A DNA stretch of 64,000 bases from Sternotherus odoratus. Lineage: Eukaryota > Chordata > Testudines > Kinosternidae. Below the pieces are notes generated by a model. That model searched no databases and was not told the DNA's origin. It saw nothing but the letters and a program-made list of their open reading frames with translations. Below, piece after piece: positions 21,665 to 33,420 of this stretch. A program made the position numbers and the translations under genes. The stretch covers positions 79,245,212 to 79,309,211 of the forward strand of contig JAVMKO010000009.1 in NCBI GenBank assembly GCA_032164245.1, written 5' to 3'. Within the stretch, counting starts at the first letter, position 1. Each line of letters starts with the position of its first letter.

Positions 21665-21795
21665 GACCCCCTTACCATGCAAATACATACGCACATGCTT
21701 GACTTTAAGCATGCGAGTACTCTGACTTCAATGGGACTACTCGGATGCTTAAAGCTTAGGCTGTGTGTAAGTGCTTAACTGGATTGGGGTCAGCA
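21665..21795. repeat. Short palindromic repeat, CATGCTTAACTTTAA family
   Basis: Contains GCACATGCTTGACTTTAAGC and ATGGGACTACTCGGATGC, then TAAGTGCTTAACTGGATTGG, an inverted arrangement. Related copies are at 34769-35068, 38311-38360, 45856-45962 and 59672-59755. Likely an old MITE. Confidence 0.55.
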
Positions 21796-22108
21796 TTTTT
21801 ATCACCTTGGTGGATCAAGCCTTTGAATCAGAAATGGTGGAGCTCCATTTAAAGTGTGTGAGGAGGCGGTGACAGGTCCTTTCTCCGGGAGGTGGGGTGC
21901 ATCTGAAGCAATGTGAGGAAAATTGGAGAGTGAGCCTAATCTACACTGTCCGCAGTACTCCTGTTCCTTGGGACCGACCTGGCTCCCAGCTCCATCCCTG
22001 ACTGTCTCTTGCCACAGTGTGTAGGTGGAATATTCCTCACATGATGCTCTGCCCCACCCTCTCTTCCTGACCGTGGGCTGTGGTGGGCCAAAATATGGTC
22101 AAGCTATG
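21796..22108. other. Unique sequence
   Basis: No gene or repeat recognised. Confidence 0.5.
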
Positions 22109-22114
22109 GTGCCC

Positions 22115-22782
22115 TGTAGCGGGGTGACCACCCACTCCCAGCCTGAAAGGCTTGGAACGACCCAGTCTGATTGGGAGTTAGGCTCAGCTGGGTGGCCACA
22201 CCCCAAACACTTGCAGGCCTGTATAAAGGCTGAAAGGCAGGGGCCTAGAGGAGAGAGTCTCCTCTGTAGGCAGAGGCAGACAGGCCTGGCTGTTAGGAGC
22301 TTAAGGTACCTAGCGTAAAGTAGGGCTGGGGCAAGGCAGGAGGAGCTAGGGGAGCTCCTGTCTAGAAACCCCCAGGCTGCAGGGCCTAGGAGAAGGCCCA
22401 ACAAAGGGGTACTGGGGTTGCAGGGGGCAGCCCATAGCTACTGAGACAGAAGCAGCAGGCCAACCCTCCTTGCCAGTGATGAGTGGCAATTATACTGCAG
22501 TCTGCCTCAGTGAACGGGGGCAAGTGGTGACTGGGAGTTGCCTAGACTGAGGCAAGGTGGGGATAGAGGGTGGGGGTTCCCCAGGGAGGGGAGACCCCAA
22601 GAACTGTGGGGGTACTGCAGGGGTGCAGCACCCTTGGTAAGAGGACACCCGGGTCCGGGAGGAACACGGGGCCAGAGCAGCAAGCGGGACATCTGCCTGC
22701 AGAGGGCGCTCCGGACGCTGGTGAGCTAATTCCTGGACGGACCAGCAGGAGGCGCCGCAGGGGTGAGTCACCTCCTTGCTAC
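22115..22782 (+). mobile_element. Solo LTR (668 bp), likely Gypsy-type
   Basis: Starts TGTAGCGGGG and ends CTTGCTAC, inverted tips. GTGCCC occurs on both sides (22109-22114, 22783-22788). A TATA box GTATAAAGG at 22221-22229 sits where an LTR promoter is expected, and the 3' part carries AGGAGGCGCCGCAGGGGTGA. No coding internal region. The terminal A of the expected TG...CA end seems lost, or the duplication is one base shorter than given. Confidence 0.75.
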
Positions 22783-23025
22783 GTGCCCCTTCCCAGCTTT
22801 GCAGCCAATGTCTTGATCATTAGGGAGGGAAGGAGAACTACTTACGTGGACTAGTGTTAGTGACCTAGCAGCTGTTCTGGCATCATTTTGGTCAGTGGCT
22901 TAACATTCATTGATGTCAGTTGAAGGGATTGGTGCCCTTTTAACAAAGGCATTGCATGTACTCAAAAGAGAAAGGTGTAAGTCTGGTTTTTTTTCCCCAA
23001 AAATATTTCTTGGGTTTCACAGATT

Positions 23026-25150
23026 CTTACATGTATAGGGTTTAAGGCCAGAAAGGTCCCCCCTGATCACCTAATCTGACGGCCTGCATAACATGGGTCA
23101 TAGGACTTCCCTGAACTAATTCCTATTTGAACTAGAGTATATTTTTTAGAAGAAAATATTCAATCTTGATTAAAAGGTTGCCTGTGATGGAGAATCCACC
23201 ACAATGCTTGCTAAATTCTCCCAGTGGTTAACTATCATCATTATTTTAAAAGTTGTGCCTTATTTCTAGTCTGAAGTTGTCTAGTTTCAACTTCCAGCCG
23301 TTGGATCTTCTTATACTTTTGTCTGCTAGATTGCAAACCCATTATCAAAGTTTTGTTCCCTGTGAAGGCGCTTCTAGAGTCAAGTCACTCCTTAATCATT
23401 TCTTTGTTAAGCTTAACAGATAAAGTCACTCTTCCCGGGATAGAATTATGAAAGGTTGGCCTACATACTTTGTTCCTAGAAACACATTGCTTGCTTGTGC
23501 CCAGCTTACCAAGCAACCCAGATCACGCTGTATCAGTCCTTTTCATTATTTTCCACTCCCACGATTCGTGTCATCTTTATTAGTGATGATGAAATGATTT
23601 CTTGGGTCATTGATGAAGGTTAAATAGCATACAGCCAAGAGAAAATCTGAAGGACTGCACTAGAAACAGAGCCCTCGATGATGAGTCCTCATTTAGAATT
23701 ACGTCTTGACACATGTTTAAGAATAGCAGCCGTGTTAGTCTGTATCCATAAAGAAAACGAGGAATACCTTAGAGACTAAACAGTTTATTTCAGCATAAGC
23801 TTTCATGGGCTATAGCTCACTTCATCGGATGCATAGAATGGAACACACAGAAGTAAAATTCATTTATATACACAGAAAGCAGAAAAAGTTGGAAATTACC
23901 ATACCAATTCTAAGAGGCTATTTAATTTTTGTTAGTTAGTCGGTTTTTACTCCCTTTCATATATGCAATGTTAATTTTGTGTCATTCGGGTTTCTTAATC
24001 AAAACAGCATGTGGTACCAAGTCAAATGCCATTCAGAAGTGATAAGTTCATTTCAGAGGATCTATTTTCCATAAGCCCTTGTTGATTGATAGTAATTACA
24101 TTACCCCCATTTTATTCTTTTATTAATCATGTCCTGTACTGGCCATTCCATTATTTTGCTCAGGAGAGGTGTCAGGCCGAGATGTCTGTAATAAACTGGA
24201 CAGAAACAGGTTATCTTTTTTTAACTATTGGCACAACAATATTGAACGTCTCTAGTGTTCCAAGGGTTAGTGAAAAATCAACATTAACATTTCAGAGAGT
24301 TCCTTGGCCAGCTCATGTAAACCTTTTGGACACTAGTTATCCAGATCAGACTGATTTTACAAATGTTTCAGTTTAGTACCTGCTGTTTAAACATCTTTCT
24401 GTGTTACTGTTGGAATAGAAAGTGTTTGATCATCATCAACCAGTACACATGCATCTATTTTTTTTCCATTTCCCAACTACAGAAATATATATTCAACACT
24501 TTTCTTCATTATTCAAATTCAAATGCTAGAATTTCCATCTTATAATGAACCAATAGCATTTTAAGGATTATTTTTCTTCCTAATATACTTACAAATATTC
24601 CTCCTTATTGTCCTTAATTCTGCTACCCATAGATGTCCCCTTGTGTTCTTTTGCTTCCCTTATCAATTTGCTACAATTCCTAGCTTCCTATCTATATTCA
24701 TTATCAAATTTCCCTTTCTTCCTTGTTATAGATTGTAAATTATTATTTTATTAACTTTATTTATAATTACTTCCACTTCTATTCTAAGATAGCTTTGTGT
24801 TTTAACTTTATTTCTTGACAGTGGGATTGCAGCTTTTTAAAAATCTAATATAATGTCCTCAACCTCTTCTCAAGCATTATTGGCGTTTTTCTGATTAAAT
24901 TCTTTCTCCCAATTGTTTGGATCATAATTGTTTTCAGCTTTGTGAAATTGGCTTTTTTGAATTAGTGTGGTTGTGTGTGCATATATATGCATAGGTGTAT
25001 GTATATATGCATTTTACTGGTTTGAGCTTCATTTTTTGCAAAGGTGATTAAGTCAAGTACATTTTTACCTAAACTACCCCTAATTTTTCATTCTGTGATC
25101 AATTCCTCTTTATCTGACAAGACAAGGTCTAAGGCCGAGCCTTACAACTA
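23026..25150 (-). pseudogene. Long degenerate CR1 LINE with reverse transcriptase region
   Basis: On the minus strand the block upstream of about 23600 corresponds to the CR1 active-site region (a FADDTK-like segment near 23560-23580, with a small deletion), and the block at about 24150-24260 corresponds to the NYRPVSLTS...GKIMER region of the fingers domain. The order along the minus strand (fingers, active site, 3' region ending near 23030) is correct for a LINE. Many stops, frameshifts and small deletions. A head-motif element is inserted at 23716-23932. Old, inactive. Confidence 0.85.
23716..23932 (+). repeat. Head-motif family copy, longest GTATCC form, inside the CR1
   Basis: Head AGCAGCCGTGTTAGTCTG, then GTTTATTTCAGCATAAGC, TATAGCTCACTTCATCGGATG, and beyond that an extension (ATATACACAGAAAGCAG to ATACCAATTCTAAGAGGC) absent from the other copies here. 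It reads as a simple, non-inverted copy and so shows the internal sequence that the hairpin copies lose. A short deletion removes GTAGCACC. Flanking repeats are unclear. Confidence 0.8.
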
Positions 25151-26790
25151 GCAGTAGAAGAATCTGTATTTAAGCTTCATTACTTGACATTACCAGCGCC
25201 ACTGGGAGATAATGAGTTGAATCCTGACTTAAGACAAGTGCAAGGGTGCATTTAAGGCCCACTATTTCTCAGCAGAATGGAAAATGGGGGGTTTATTGCT
25301 ACAGAAATATATAAATAAAATATATCAGTACATTTCCTGATACTGTAAATGGCTACATTATTAGCAGTGCATGTGTTAATATCAGTGACTGGGGTGGCTG
25401 AACAAGGTGGCTTTATAAGATAAGCTAGGAAATAAGATCTGATCCAGGGGAGTTCTACCCAGAGTCTTCGGATAGTGGATAATGATTTGAATGGTGAGGG
25501 CGTGTGCTGTGTATTTGATTGCATATTTGGTATTCAAGTGATAAATTCACAATTATTCTAGCTGAAACAGTGCAGCTTTTAGTCAAGATGGTAGTTTTTC
25601 AAGTATGTTTGTTAGGACTAGATAATGGAGTATTGTATCAGGCAGCAGCTACACAGTTTGACAGCTCTTTGTCTTCAACTGAGCTGCCTACGGACTGGAA
25701 AATAGCTGAAATATATTGTTCCCTGCTTGAAACAGGTGGTTTCCATGTCATCGCTGTAACCATCGGCATCTTGCCTCATTTTCAGATTTTGGCAAATACC
25801 GAGACACAATAACTTGCCATCTCTAAGGCATCCTGATTCCCCATACAGATCCATCCCAAACAAGCTTCTGCTTAGTACCCAGCAGTGACCCTACAATAGC
25901 AATCATTTGTGTAATGGCATTCTTTTTTGCCATGGATGAAAAGTGTGCTAATGAGCTTTTGATACACTGGATCATAATATCCTTTTAGCTAAGTGCTCGG
26001 AGGATACTTGTTTGCAAAGAAGGCTGCATAAAAATAGACAATAGCTGATTGTTTGCTAATGAAAATAGTTCTGCACTACAGCGTGTGTAACAATGGACCT
26101 GTGGGGTACCATATTATAATGAACAATTGTATCTTTGTGTTTACGTTAAAAAAATCTTTATTGGCATGTAATGGGGTCTACAAACTTCATACTGAGGATC
26201 GAAGGGGGGAGGGGAGGGAGGGGAGTCTCTGAGGGTTACAAGCAAACAACTTGATCACAACCCCGTGCAGCTGCCAGTCAGGGAGGCAGAGACCCACAGC
26301 AGAAGCCAATAGAGGAAACAAGAATTGTTCTAAATGGGAGAGTACAGGGAAGGAATGTGGGGCAGAAAGGCTGGGTCTAGCAGGGGGGTGACAGTCCTGC
26401 ACACCAGACTGTCTCCAAGAAAACTGCCTGAAGGAGACTGCAAGCCCAAAAGGTGAAGGGGTGACAGGCTTCATTGGAGGTGAGGGGTCCAGGCACTGAC
26501 CTGATTGAGAGTCATCTAAGGAGGGTCAGTCAGCAGAAGCTGAGACACCCCTCCTCCTCCCCCCCAAGAGGTGGTGACCAGATACCAAACCAGAGGTGTG
26601 CAAAACTATCCCTTCTTTGTCAGGTCACACTAGGGAGAGATGCAAGGATATCTTAAAGACAAATTACAAGAAGAGTGTAATCATTCCTCTTTCTATACAG
26701 CATTGACTTTGAGGTGGACTCTGACAAGGGATTTTGAGGGGTGTGCTCTAAAAAGCCAAAGTAGAGAGGAAGGATAATTTAGTAGACAGT
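25151..26790. other. Unique sequence, no exon recognised
   Basis: No RNA or clear mobile element. At 26180-26660 a GC-richer stretch with a short G-rich tract (GGGGGGAGGGGAGGGAGGGG near 26204) has frames of 60 to 95 codons without motif. It may be an eroded LTR, but ends and duplications were not found. Confidence 0.45.
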
Positions 26791-26794
26791 TGCC

Positions 26795-27125
26795 TGGGGA
26801 CCAGGATATATGAATTTGCTTTTTCAGTTCTGTCACAGGCTTCCTGGGAGGCACTGACCCAGTCACTTAGGACCAGTACTCAGACTTTCAGAAAGTTCTC
26901 AGTCCCCAACTGCTGAATACTTCTGGAAAACCTGGCCCTTATTTAGGTGCCTGAATGAGAACTGTGCTTATTTGACTATCCGCCCCCCGGTTGTGTGTGT
27001 TAGTTTTCTGGCCTGTGTTATGGAGGAGGTCTGACTACAGAATCGGGATCAGGAAAACCTACCCCTTAATCTCTGTGTGCCACAGTGTCCTTCCTGTAAA
27101 ATAGGGATAATACTTCCCTACTCCA
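26795..27125 (+). mobile_element. MIR-like SINE in two pieces
   Basis: The 5' part (to about 26875) has CCTGGGGACCAGGATATATG, a B-box-like TTCAGTTCTG region and GACCCAGTCACTTAGGAC. The 3' part (about 27060-27125) has CTCTGTGTGCCACAGTG and CTGTAAAATAGGGATAATAC. About 180 bp of unrelated sequence containing GGAAAACCTGGCCC separates them, likely a later insertion. Confidence 0.55.
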
Positions 27126-28857
27126 TTGCAGTGTCAGAAGATACATTTATTAATACACCCGAGTGGGTCAGAGGGATCATAACAAGAGACCGGCTGTGTT
27201 GGTATTGCCATGGTTTATTCAGGGGGCAAAAAGAGGTACAATGAGAAATATACCATAGTTAATGCATCTGTTCAATGACCTGTAGTGATGGTGGGTCTTT
27301 GCATGTTCACGAGTCCACGACCTCTGTTGCTATATCCATGTGGATATGAGCCTTGAATAAGGCACTTCTCTGCATTAGCTTTTACTGTGTCTTGTACTTG
27401 ACACATTGAAATGGCTCACCCTGTCCTAATATTCCTGCCTTTAATTAATATTCCAAGCTTGAAAGCTGAGAGTGATACAACTTTTTAAACAGTGTGGTTC
27501 AAACATAAGGGAGATGTAAACACCTTCCAGAAATAGGAGCACGTTTGATACTGAAACATATGGTATCTAGCTGACACTGATGAGTTACTGGCAGGGTAGA
27601 GAATTGGGGAGGGTTGCCAGGTCTGGGGTCACTTCTTTTCCTGCCTGTATAATGAACGTCAGACAAGGGGTATAGTCCTTGCTCAGATGCTCCCCGTTTT
27701 TGCTGTCCTGTGGACAGCTGTTTTTATAGCTCTATCTCTGTGTGCTTGAATGACTTGCCCTCCGTTTTGTTTGCACCAGCGACACTTTGGATCTGATTAT
27801 TTCTCCTTCAATCTCAGCCTCTTCTGGGGAACAAAGGCAGATGGGTGCAGGGAGGTTCAGAGAGGGATTGGTGATATAACGGGTCTCTGAGAGGGGCTGA
27901 TGCTGGGCAGGATGGTTCCTGGAGGCTCTGGGGTGGGAGGAGGAAGAATGTGGAGGTAGAATGCACCTGTAATGAAGTAGCTGGGGAGCAAGGGGCCTGA
28001 CAAGCCACACTCCATATGGACCACTGTGTACCAGCCAGGACACTTAGCACTATGCTGGACTTGCAGTCTTGCCCTGTTGCTGTGGGAACAAAGAGAAGGG
28101 ATGAGTTGTCTTATGCCACTCAGTAGAAGCAGGCTTTCCCCTCTGTTAGCCATTCTTTTCTTCCATCTGAGTTGGATAAAGATTTGCAACTGCAGCTAGG
28201 GGAAATAAATTATTAATACATGCAAATAAAACCCAAGTACAGTACTGTTTCTGGGGCAGAAATACATTATGGAAAGTCTGCAAGCCACTGGAGCTTTTAA
28301 CCAAAGAAAATATAATACTGGAAATCATTATCAAATATAAATACATGGGCTGGGGATGGACCCTTTAGTATCTAACTTTAGTTTACCCGAATACGTATTG
28401 AGGGCCGCAGTCTGCTGAGTTTATAGACTTAAAAGTAGTTGATCACTTATTTCCCAAGTGGTTTTACTGCAAACTGCTTTAGCTAGATTTGTCTGGAGCT
28501 GATAATTTTGCAGACATTGCTGCCTGATGTGTAATCAATTTCAAATTGCTCAGTCGTTAGAAAACACAGGACTTTTAGCTGGTGCATTTTTTGCATTAAA
28601 CACTACATAAGAAGCTGTTCCCTTAGCCTTCTGAATTTATGCACAGGAAGATGCCTTCCTGCAGTCTTAGGATTCTGAACCAATGCTATTTGGCTTTGCC
28701 ATGTTACGATGCGGTTCATGTATCTCTCCATGGATCAGACAGAAAGAGGGTTAACAAGCTAATAGGATGCAAAAGAGGAGGCCTAGCCAGCTCTAGCAAA
28801 ATTGTCTATCTTGTCAGGAAGAAAGAAAACTTGTTAAGCAAGCAGTTCCAGTGGTCG
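27126..28857. other. Unique sequence
   Basis: No recognised gene or repeat. Minus-strand frames at 27732-28189 (78 to 110 codons) lie in GC-richer sequence and have no domain I can name. The section at about 28380-28600 is complex and AT-rich. Confidence 0.45.
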
Positions 28858-28865
28858 AACTAGAG

Positions 28866-29162
28866 CAGTGGTTCTCAAACTGGGGGTCGTGATGAGATTC
28901 CTGGGGGGTTGCGAGCTGCCGACATGTTCGGTAGCAGCTCCAAATGCGGGAGTGTGTCCGCCGAAAAGCTGCCAAAGTGAAAGCTTCCACTGCCGGCGGC
29001 ATTTCGACGGACTCAGAGGGGAACGCAGCGGGTCCACCGAAATGCCGCCAAAAGCGGAAGTGTTCGATTCGGCGGCATTTTGGCGGATGTAGCCCCCTGG
29101 GCCACAACAGGACGTGTCAAAGCAAAAAGGGGTCGCCGTCCTACCAAGTTTGAGACCCGCTG
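28866..29162. mobile_element. Non-autonomous hAT element (297 bp)
   Basis: Starts CAGTGGTTCTCAAACT, the common hAT-Charlie-type terminus, and ends AGTTTGAGACCCGCTG, its inverse with small changes. AACTAGAG (28858-28865) and AGCTAGAG (29163-29170) form an 8-bp duplication with one mismatch. The interior is a palindrome built of CGGCGGCATTT-like blocks. Short frames here on both strands are not genes. Confidence 0.92.
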
Positions 29163-29170
29163 AGCTAGAG

Positions 29171-30303
29171 GCTCCTTCTGATTATTGATCAACCTGGTGT
29201 GGGTTTTTTCCAGAGTTGGCAGACTTTAGGCCCCCCCAATAGACAGGGTGGGGCACACAGTGCTCTTCTAAAATGCATGCATCAGCAACTTCAACACAGT
29301 TCTTACCAGGAAGGATGCAAGGTCCAGCTGCCCTCTCTGTGGCACCAAAATCCCCTCCCCTCCTGCCTTGGTCAAGCTGAGGCTGTGACTTTTGGCCAAT
29401 TTCCAGCCTGCTGACTTGGCTGCTTTTAGCAATACGACATAGTGGTTTCGGGCACTTTACAAGCTTGCTGACATCCCCCCGTACAGGGTAGGATCAAAGA
29501 TTCAGTGTTAGCCTAGCTGCTCCCCTACACGTCAATACTAAAAAGCATAGTTAGGCTGACGCTGGACACTTTTCAAAGTACTACTTTCACTTTCCTTCAG
29601 CTGGGTTGTGAGTTCAGGTGAGGAACAAGCCAGAGCTGCTGAATTGAGTGTAAAAGGGAGCAGAACTGTTTGTAAATAAAATCTTTCTGGGTAACATCGG
29701 TGGGTCTTTAAATATTTTTCTTAAGTGATTACACAAAAGCAATGCACTCTTGTCTGAATGGGCGTGTTCATAGGTTTGCAAACAGAGTGCAGGAAGTTGC
29801 ATTAGTTGATGCATTCCAATGAGCAGACACTAATTCAAAGTCCTGCTTAATTAATATGCACAGAGGTTTTTTTCTCAGTATAATCACCAGCCTTAATAAG
29901 TAGTCTGTGGTGGTACACGGGGTATTTCCCAGTGTGTTATAGATTAGTTGTCAAAAGGGTAAGATAATGTGGTCTGTTACCTTAATGACATTTATAAATG
30001 GCTCTACTGAGAGACAGAGTGCAGGAAAACAAAAGGTCAATTCTTCAAAATCTAATGATGGCTTAAAAAAAAAAAAGCATTCCCAAAGGCAATTTTAGGT
30101 TTCTTTTCACGGTCAGCCTTCTGTAATGAAAACATTTGACCTGATGTGTAAGTGTAACTGCTACTTGCTGCACTGACACACACAGGGCAAAAATTGTCAC
30201 ATTCCCAATGCTCTTGATTTGTATTTTGAACTACCTCTCTCTTCCTTCCCCATACCTTATTTGTCCTGTCTCTTTTCTACCTGTCTGTCCAATTATAAAC
30301 AAA
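29171..30303. other. Unique sequence
   Basis: No exon, RNA or clear repeat. A short A-rich run lies at about 30067. AATTAATATGCA-type words occur near 29850. Confidence 0.5.
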
Positions 30304-30315
30304 CAAGGTTAGATG

Positions 30316-30541
30316 TAACAGAGTGTCCTGTGGCACCTTAAAGACTAACTATAAAGTTTTGAAGCATAAGCTTTCGTGGGCTAATACCCACTTCATCGGA
30401 TGGCATCCGACGAAGTGGGTATTAGCCCATGAAAGCTTATGCTTCAAAACTTTATAGTTAGTCTTTAAGGTGCCACAGGACTCTTTGTTACCTCTGCTAT
30501 TCCAGACTAACACGGCTACCTCTCTGATTCTTGACATCATG
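30316..30541. mobile_element. Foldback element, GGAATAGCAG subfamily, with perfect 12-bp duplication
   Basis: CAAGGTTAGATG flanks both ends exactly (30304-30315, 30542-30553). The left arm starts truncated (GAGTGTCCTGTGGCACC) and runs to CTTCATCGGATG near 30402. From 30404 the sequence turns back, and its inverse extends past the start of the left arm to the full head ATTCCAGACTAACACGGCTA (about 30500-30519). The hairpin stem is about 75 bp with a loop of only a few bases. No coding capacity. Confidence 0.9.
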
Positions 30542-30722
30542 CAAGGTTAGATGCTCAGTTGGTTTCAATCACCGTAGCTCTGTTGACTTGAGTGTTGCCA
30601 GTTGAAGCAGCTGTTTCTGGACAGAGAGTTCTCCTTTAAAGGTGATATAGACTGAAACATTTCCTTGAAAGACACTGAAGACCTGAACTATATGTGTGAA
30701 GATGGCCACCTTATGTAAAGTA

Positions 30723-30821
30723 TCAGAGAGGTAGCCGTGTTAGTCTGGAATAGCAGAGGTAACAAAGTCCTGTGGCACCTTAAAGACTAACTATAAAGCT
30801 TCAAAACTTTATAGTTAGTCT
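30723..30821. mobile_element. Short foldback element with perfect 12-bp duplication
   Basis: TTATGTAAAGTA occurs at 30711-30722 and 30822-30833. The left end has the complete head TAGCCGTGTTAGTCTGG. The element then reads to ACTATAAAG, and after an 8-9 nt spacer returns as CTTTATAGTTAGTC, so the inverted arm is less than 20 bp. Only 99 bp in all. It lies 170 bp from the previous copy, in the opposite arrangement of head and truncated end. Confidence 0.88.
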
Positions 30822-30882
30822 TTATGTAAAGTAGTGTCTGGCTATACCTCAGTCCCATTTTCAAAAGTGACTTAGGGAATTA

Positions 30883-30970
30883 GGCCCAGAACCTCAAAGG
30901 TGTCTAGGTTCCCAACTTATAATGATTTCAGCAGATGGTGGGCACCTAAGTATCTTTGAGGATCTAGACC
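30883..30970. repeat. Palindromic MITE, GGCCCAGATCCTCAAAGG family
   Basis: GGCCCAGAACCTCAAAGG at the left and CTTTGAGGATCTAGACC at the right are inverted repeats, with GTCTAGGTTCCC and GGGCACCTAAG inside. 88 bp. Related to the split copy at 2122-2650. Confidence 0.65.
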
Positions 30971-32319
30971 TTAGCTAGTTATCTGTTTCAGCAAAAGTCA
31001 AGGATACTTAAGCTGCTAAGTTACAGAGGCATTTTTGAAAATTTCACTCCCTCTGTTCTTCAGCCATAGCAGAATTCTCACTTGTGCCAGTGGGAGCTTT
31101 GCACCAAAAAGCAAAGCAAAAGCTTCACTTTTACCCAAAGTGAAGGGTAAAATATGGCACTGAAACAGGGAATGGGAAAGTCAACTTGCTGCTCTTCTTG
31201 ATCCTTCCCACTCTCTCCAGTTCTTCTCAGGCAAAGAGTGAAGAAACCCACTAGTACCACATATCTCCTCCCTCACTTCTTCTGGGAATGGAGTCAATCA
31301 GAGGACTGGCTCTGGCAATGAATCAAGGCATGAAAGGCCAGCATTCCTGGACTGCACTGCTTCTATCATTGTGCTTCCTTTAAACTGATGGTGACCATGC
31401 GCCCTTCTATCCATCTGTGTCCAAAAATCATGCTGGATATCACTGGTAAATAGATTAACATTGCTGCTATATAGATGGTGTTGACTCATAATCCTAATGA
31501 TGACAGTGTGAAGGAACACGTCTCTCTAAGAACTATTGCTTCAGGCTGAGACCAGAATCTCAGCTCCAGATAGTTATGTTCACATTTTCCATTGTGAACC
31601 TTGGTAGAATAAGCAGCCTGAGGAACAGAAGACCTTAACAAAAGTTTTGTGTAGGCTCGGCAAACAGAGATATGCGGGTGGCAGAAGTCGGAGAGCTCAT
31701 GGGCGGAGGGAAGAGTAGATGCAGAGTAGGGGCATTGGAGAAAATAGGCATGGAGGGTGCCAACAAATGGGGAGTAGGGAGCGGAGTAGCAGAATGGGAC
31801 AGATTGCCCCTTCCTAAGCCTTAGAAACCTCTTCAAGTCCAATCTTTTCTCCCACTCCTGCTAGCATTAAGAGGTTCATTGGTGTCCCTGCCTCCCCGGT
31901 CCCTTCAAGCCCCGAACATCTGATGGGGAAGAGGGCACCCTTTGCAGTCCTGTATAGCCTTCTTGGGTTCATCACCCACTTACTGAGAGCCTTATAATAT
32001 AATATAGGGATGGACTCAAGCTGCAGCATCTGGATATGGATCAAGACTGAGGTGTGTGTGTCACTGTTTCTGAATTTTTCTTTGAGTATCTCTTCATAGC
32101 ATGCAATGAATCTCAGGCAAAACTCCTAGTTTGACAAGGATCCGGTGAAAAAAACATTAAAAATCAGAGTTTCACTTAGTTTCTAGCTAACTGCACAAAC
32201 TTCTACAGAAGTCCATCAAAACTTCACCCAGTCTTGCTCAAAATTCAGCCTTTTTGCTGAAAAGAATCAGCAAGCCCAGAATTAAATTGGAGTTTCTAAT
32301 AAACCCCACATCAGTTGAG
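30971..32319. other. Unique sequence
   Basis: No gene recognised. The minus-strand frames at 31486-31842 (118 codons) and 31814-32044 (76 codons) adjoin each other but show no domain, no start context and no splice signals that I can support. An old degraded retroelement is possible. Confidence 0.4.
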
Positions 32320-32410
32320 CTTGGGTAAGGAACGGTATCCCTAGCCTCTGTCTGCCAGAGGAGGGGTGATGGATGGCAGGAGAGAGATCACTTATGTTCT
32401 TATGAGCATA
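32320..32410 (+). mobile_element. CR1/L3-type LINE 3' end fragment
   Basis: TTGGGTAAGGAACGGTATCC, CTAGCCTCTGTCTGCCAGAG and GATGGATGGCAGGAGAGAGA match, in opposite orientation, the 3' part of the minus-strand CR1 at 60764-60960 in this window. Confidence 0.7.
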
Positions 32411-32634
32411 GGTGATATATGGTTTTTTGTAGGTCCAAGTACATCATCCATTGCCATGTTGGCTTGTGTCCATTAAGACACCGCAGGGTGGCAAAAGGGG
32501 GGGAAACCACCAATCGAATCAGTAGGGAATGAGGTTTGTTTTCAATCCTTTGCAGAACATTGTATCAAAGAGCATAAAGCAAAAGTATAAAATGATGTTA
32601 AGCAGTATTCACTGATGGCAGCCTGAGTTTTGTA

Positions 32635-32786
32635 GGCCTGATTCTCCATCGCCCTTCACTATGTCTCATTCTTATATCCACACAAAGTGCATTTCAAACC
32701 CTTTACCCATGCGGTTTGGTAGCATTTTACATTACTTTGTACAGGGTTATGTTACTCCCTCTGCTGGAGAACAATGGAAAATCAGG
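32635..32786. mobile_element. Palindromic MITE, GCCTGATTCTCC family
   Basis: Left end GGCCTGATTCTCCATCGCCC, right end GAGAACAATGGAAAATCAGG. Second copy of the element at 1699-1848, equally long. No coding capacity. Confidence 0.65.
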
Positions 32787-33180
32787 TACCAGTGTGTTGG
32801 CACAGAAGTACAGTAAGCTCGTCAGTGCTGAAGCATAAGATTGGAAGATAAGGGTAATACAATCTCATGCTTCAGAGCACAAACTAATCCCTGTAGTGGT
32901 CAGGAAGGAATATTTCCCCAACATCGCACAATTAAGTGCACTATGGTTCTCTGTCTGCCTTCCCCTTTAGTATCAAGTTCATCAACTGCTAGAGGTAAGA
33001 GTCCAGAATTAATGAGCCAGTAATCATAACTTGCCAGAGTGGCTCTGTGTTTATCGGTCCCAGCAATTCAAAAAGAGCCCATTCATGATGAGAAAGTACC
33101 TCCTCCTGTGAATCTGAATGAGTTAGTCAAGAGCCAGATCTCCAGGTGATGTAAATCAGTGTAGCTTCAACAGTCCAGGG
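32787..33180. other. Unique sequence
   Basis: No gene or repeat recognised. Confidence 0.45.
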
Positions 33181-33420
33181 AAGGATGGTCCAGTGGTTAT
33201 GGCTCGTGTGTAGGCAAATGGGAGACTGTAGATCAGTTCCCTGCTCCTCTTCAAAGTGACTGTGGACAAGTCACCTAGTGGTGCTCTCTGTCTTTCTCTG
33301 TTGCCCTACTCAATTGCCCTTCTGTAAAATGGGTTTAACAGCACTCACTTTAAGTATTTTAGGTTTCCAGATCCTATTGTGATGGTGGTCATGTGAGTAT
33401 CATGGATAGAATGGGGCTGT
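33181..33420 (+). mobile_element. MIR-like SINE
   Basis: A-box-like TGGTCCAGTGGTTATGGCTC, B-box-like GTAGATCAGTTCCCTG, core TGACTGTGGACAAGTCACCT and CTTCTGTAAAATGGG in the usual order. The 3' part is eroded. Confidence 0.7.

Noticed and set aside
30316..30541. Rho-independent-type terminator or RNA hairpin gene
   Set aside because: The hairpin is one of several dispersed mobile copies flanked by target duplications in a vertebrate genome.
31486..32044. Two adjoining minus-strand frames (118 and 76 codons) as a possible gene
   Set aside because: No domain, no plausible splice pattern and no similarity that I can name. Chance or an old retroelement is more likely.
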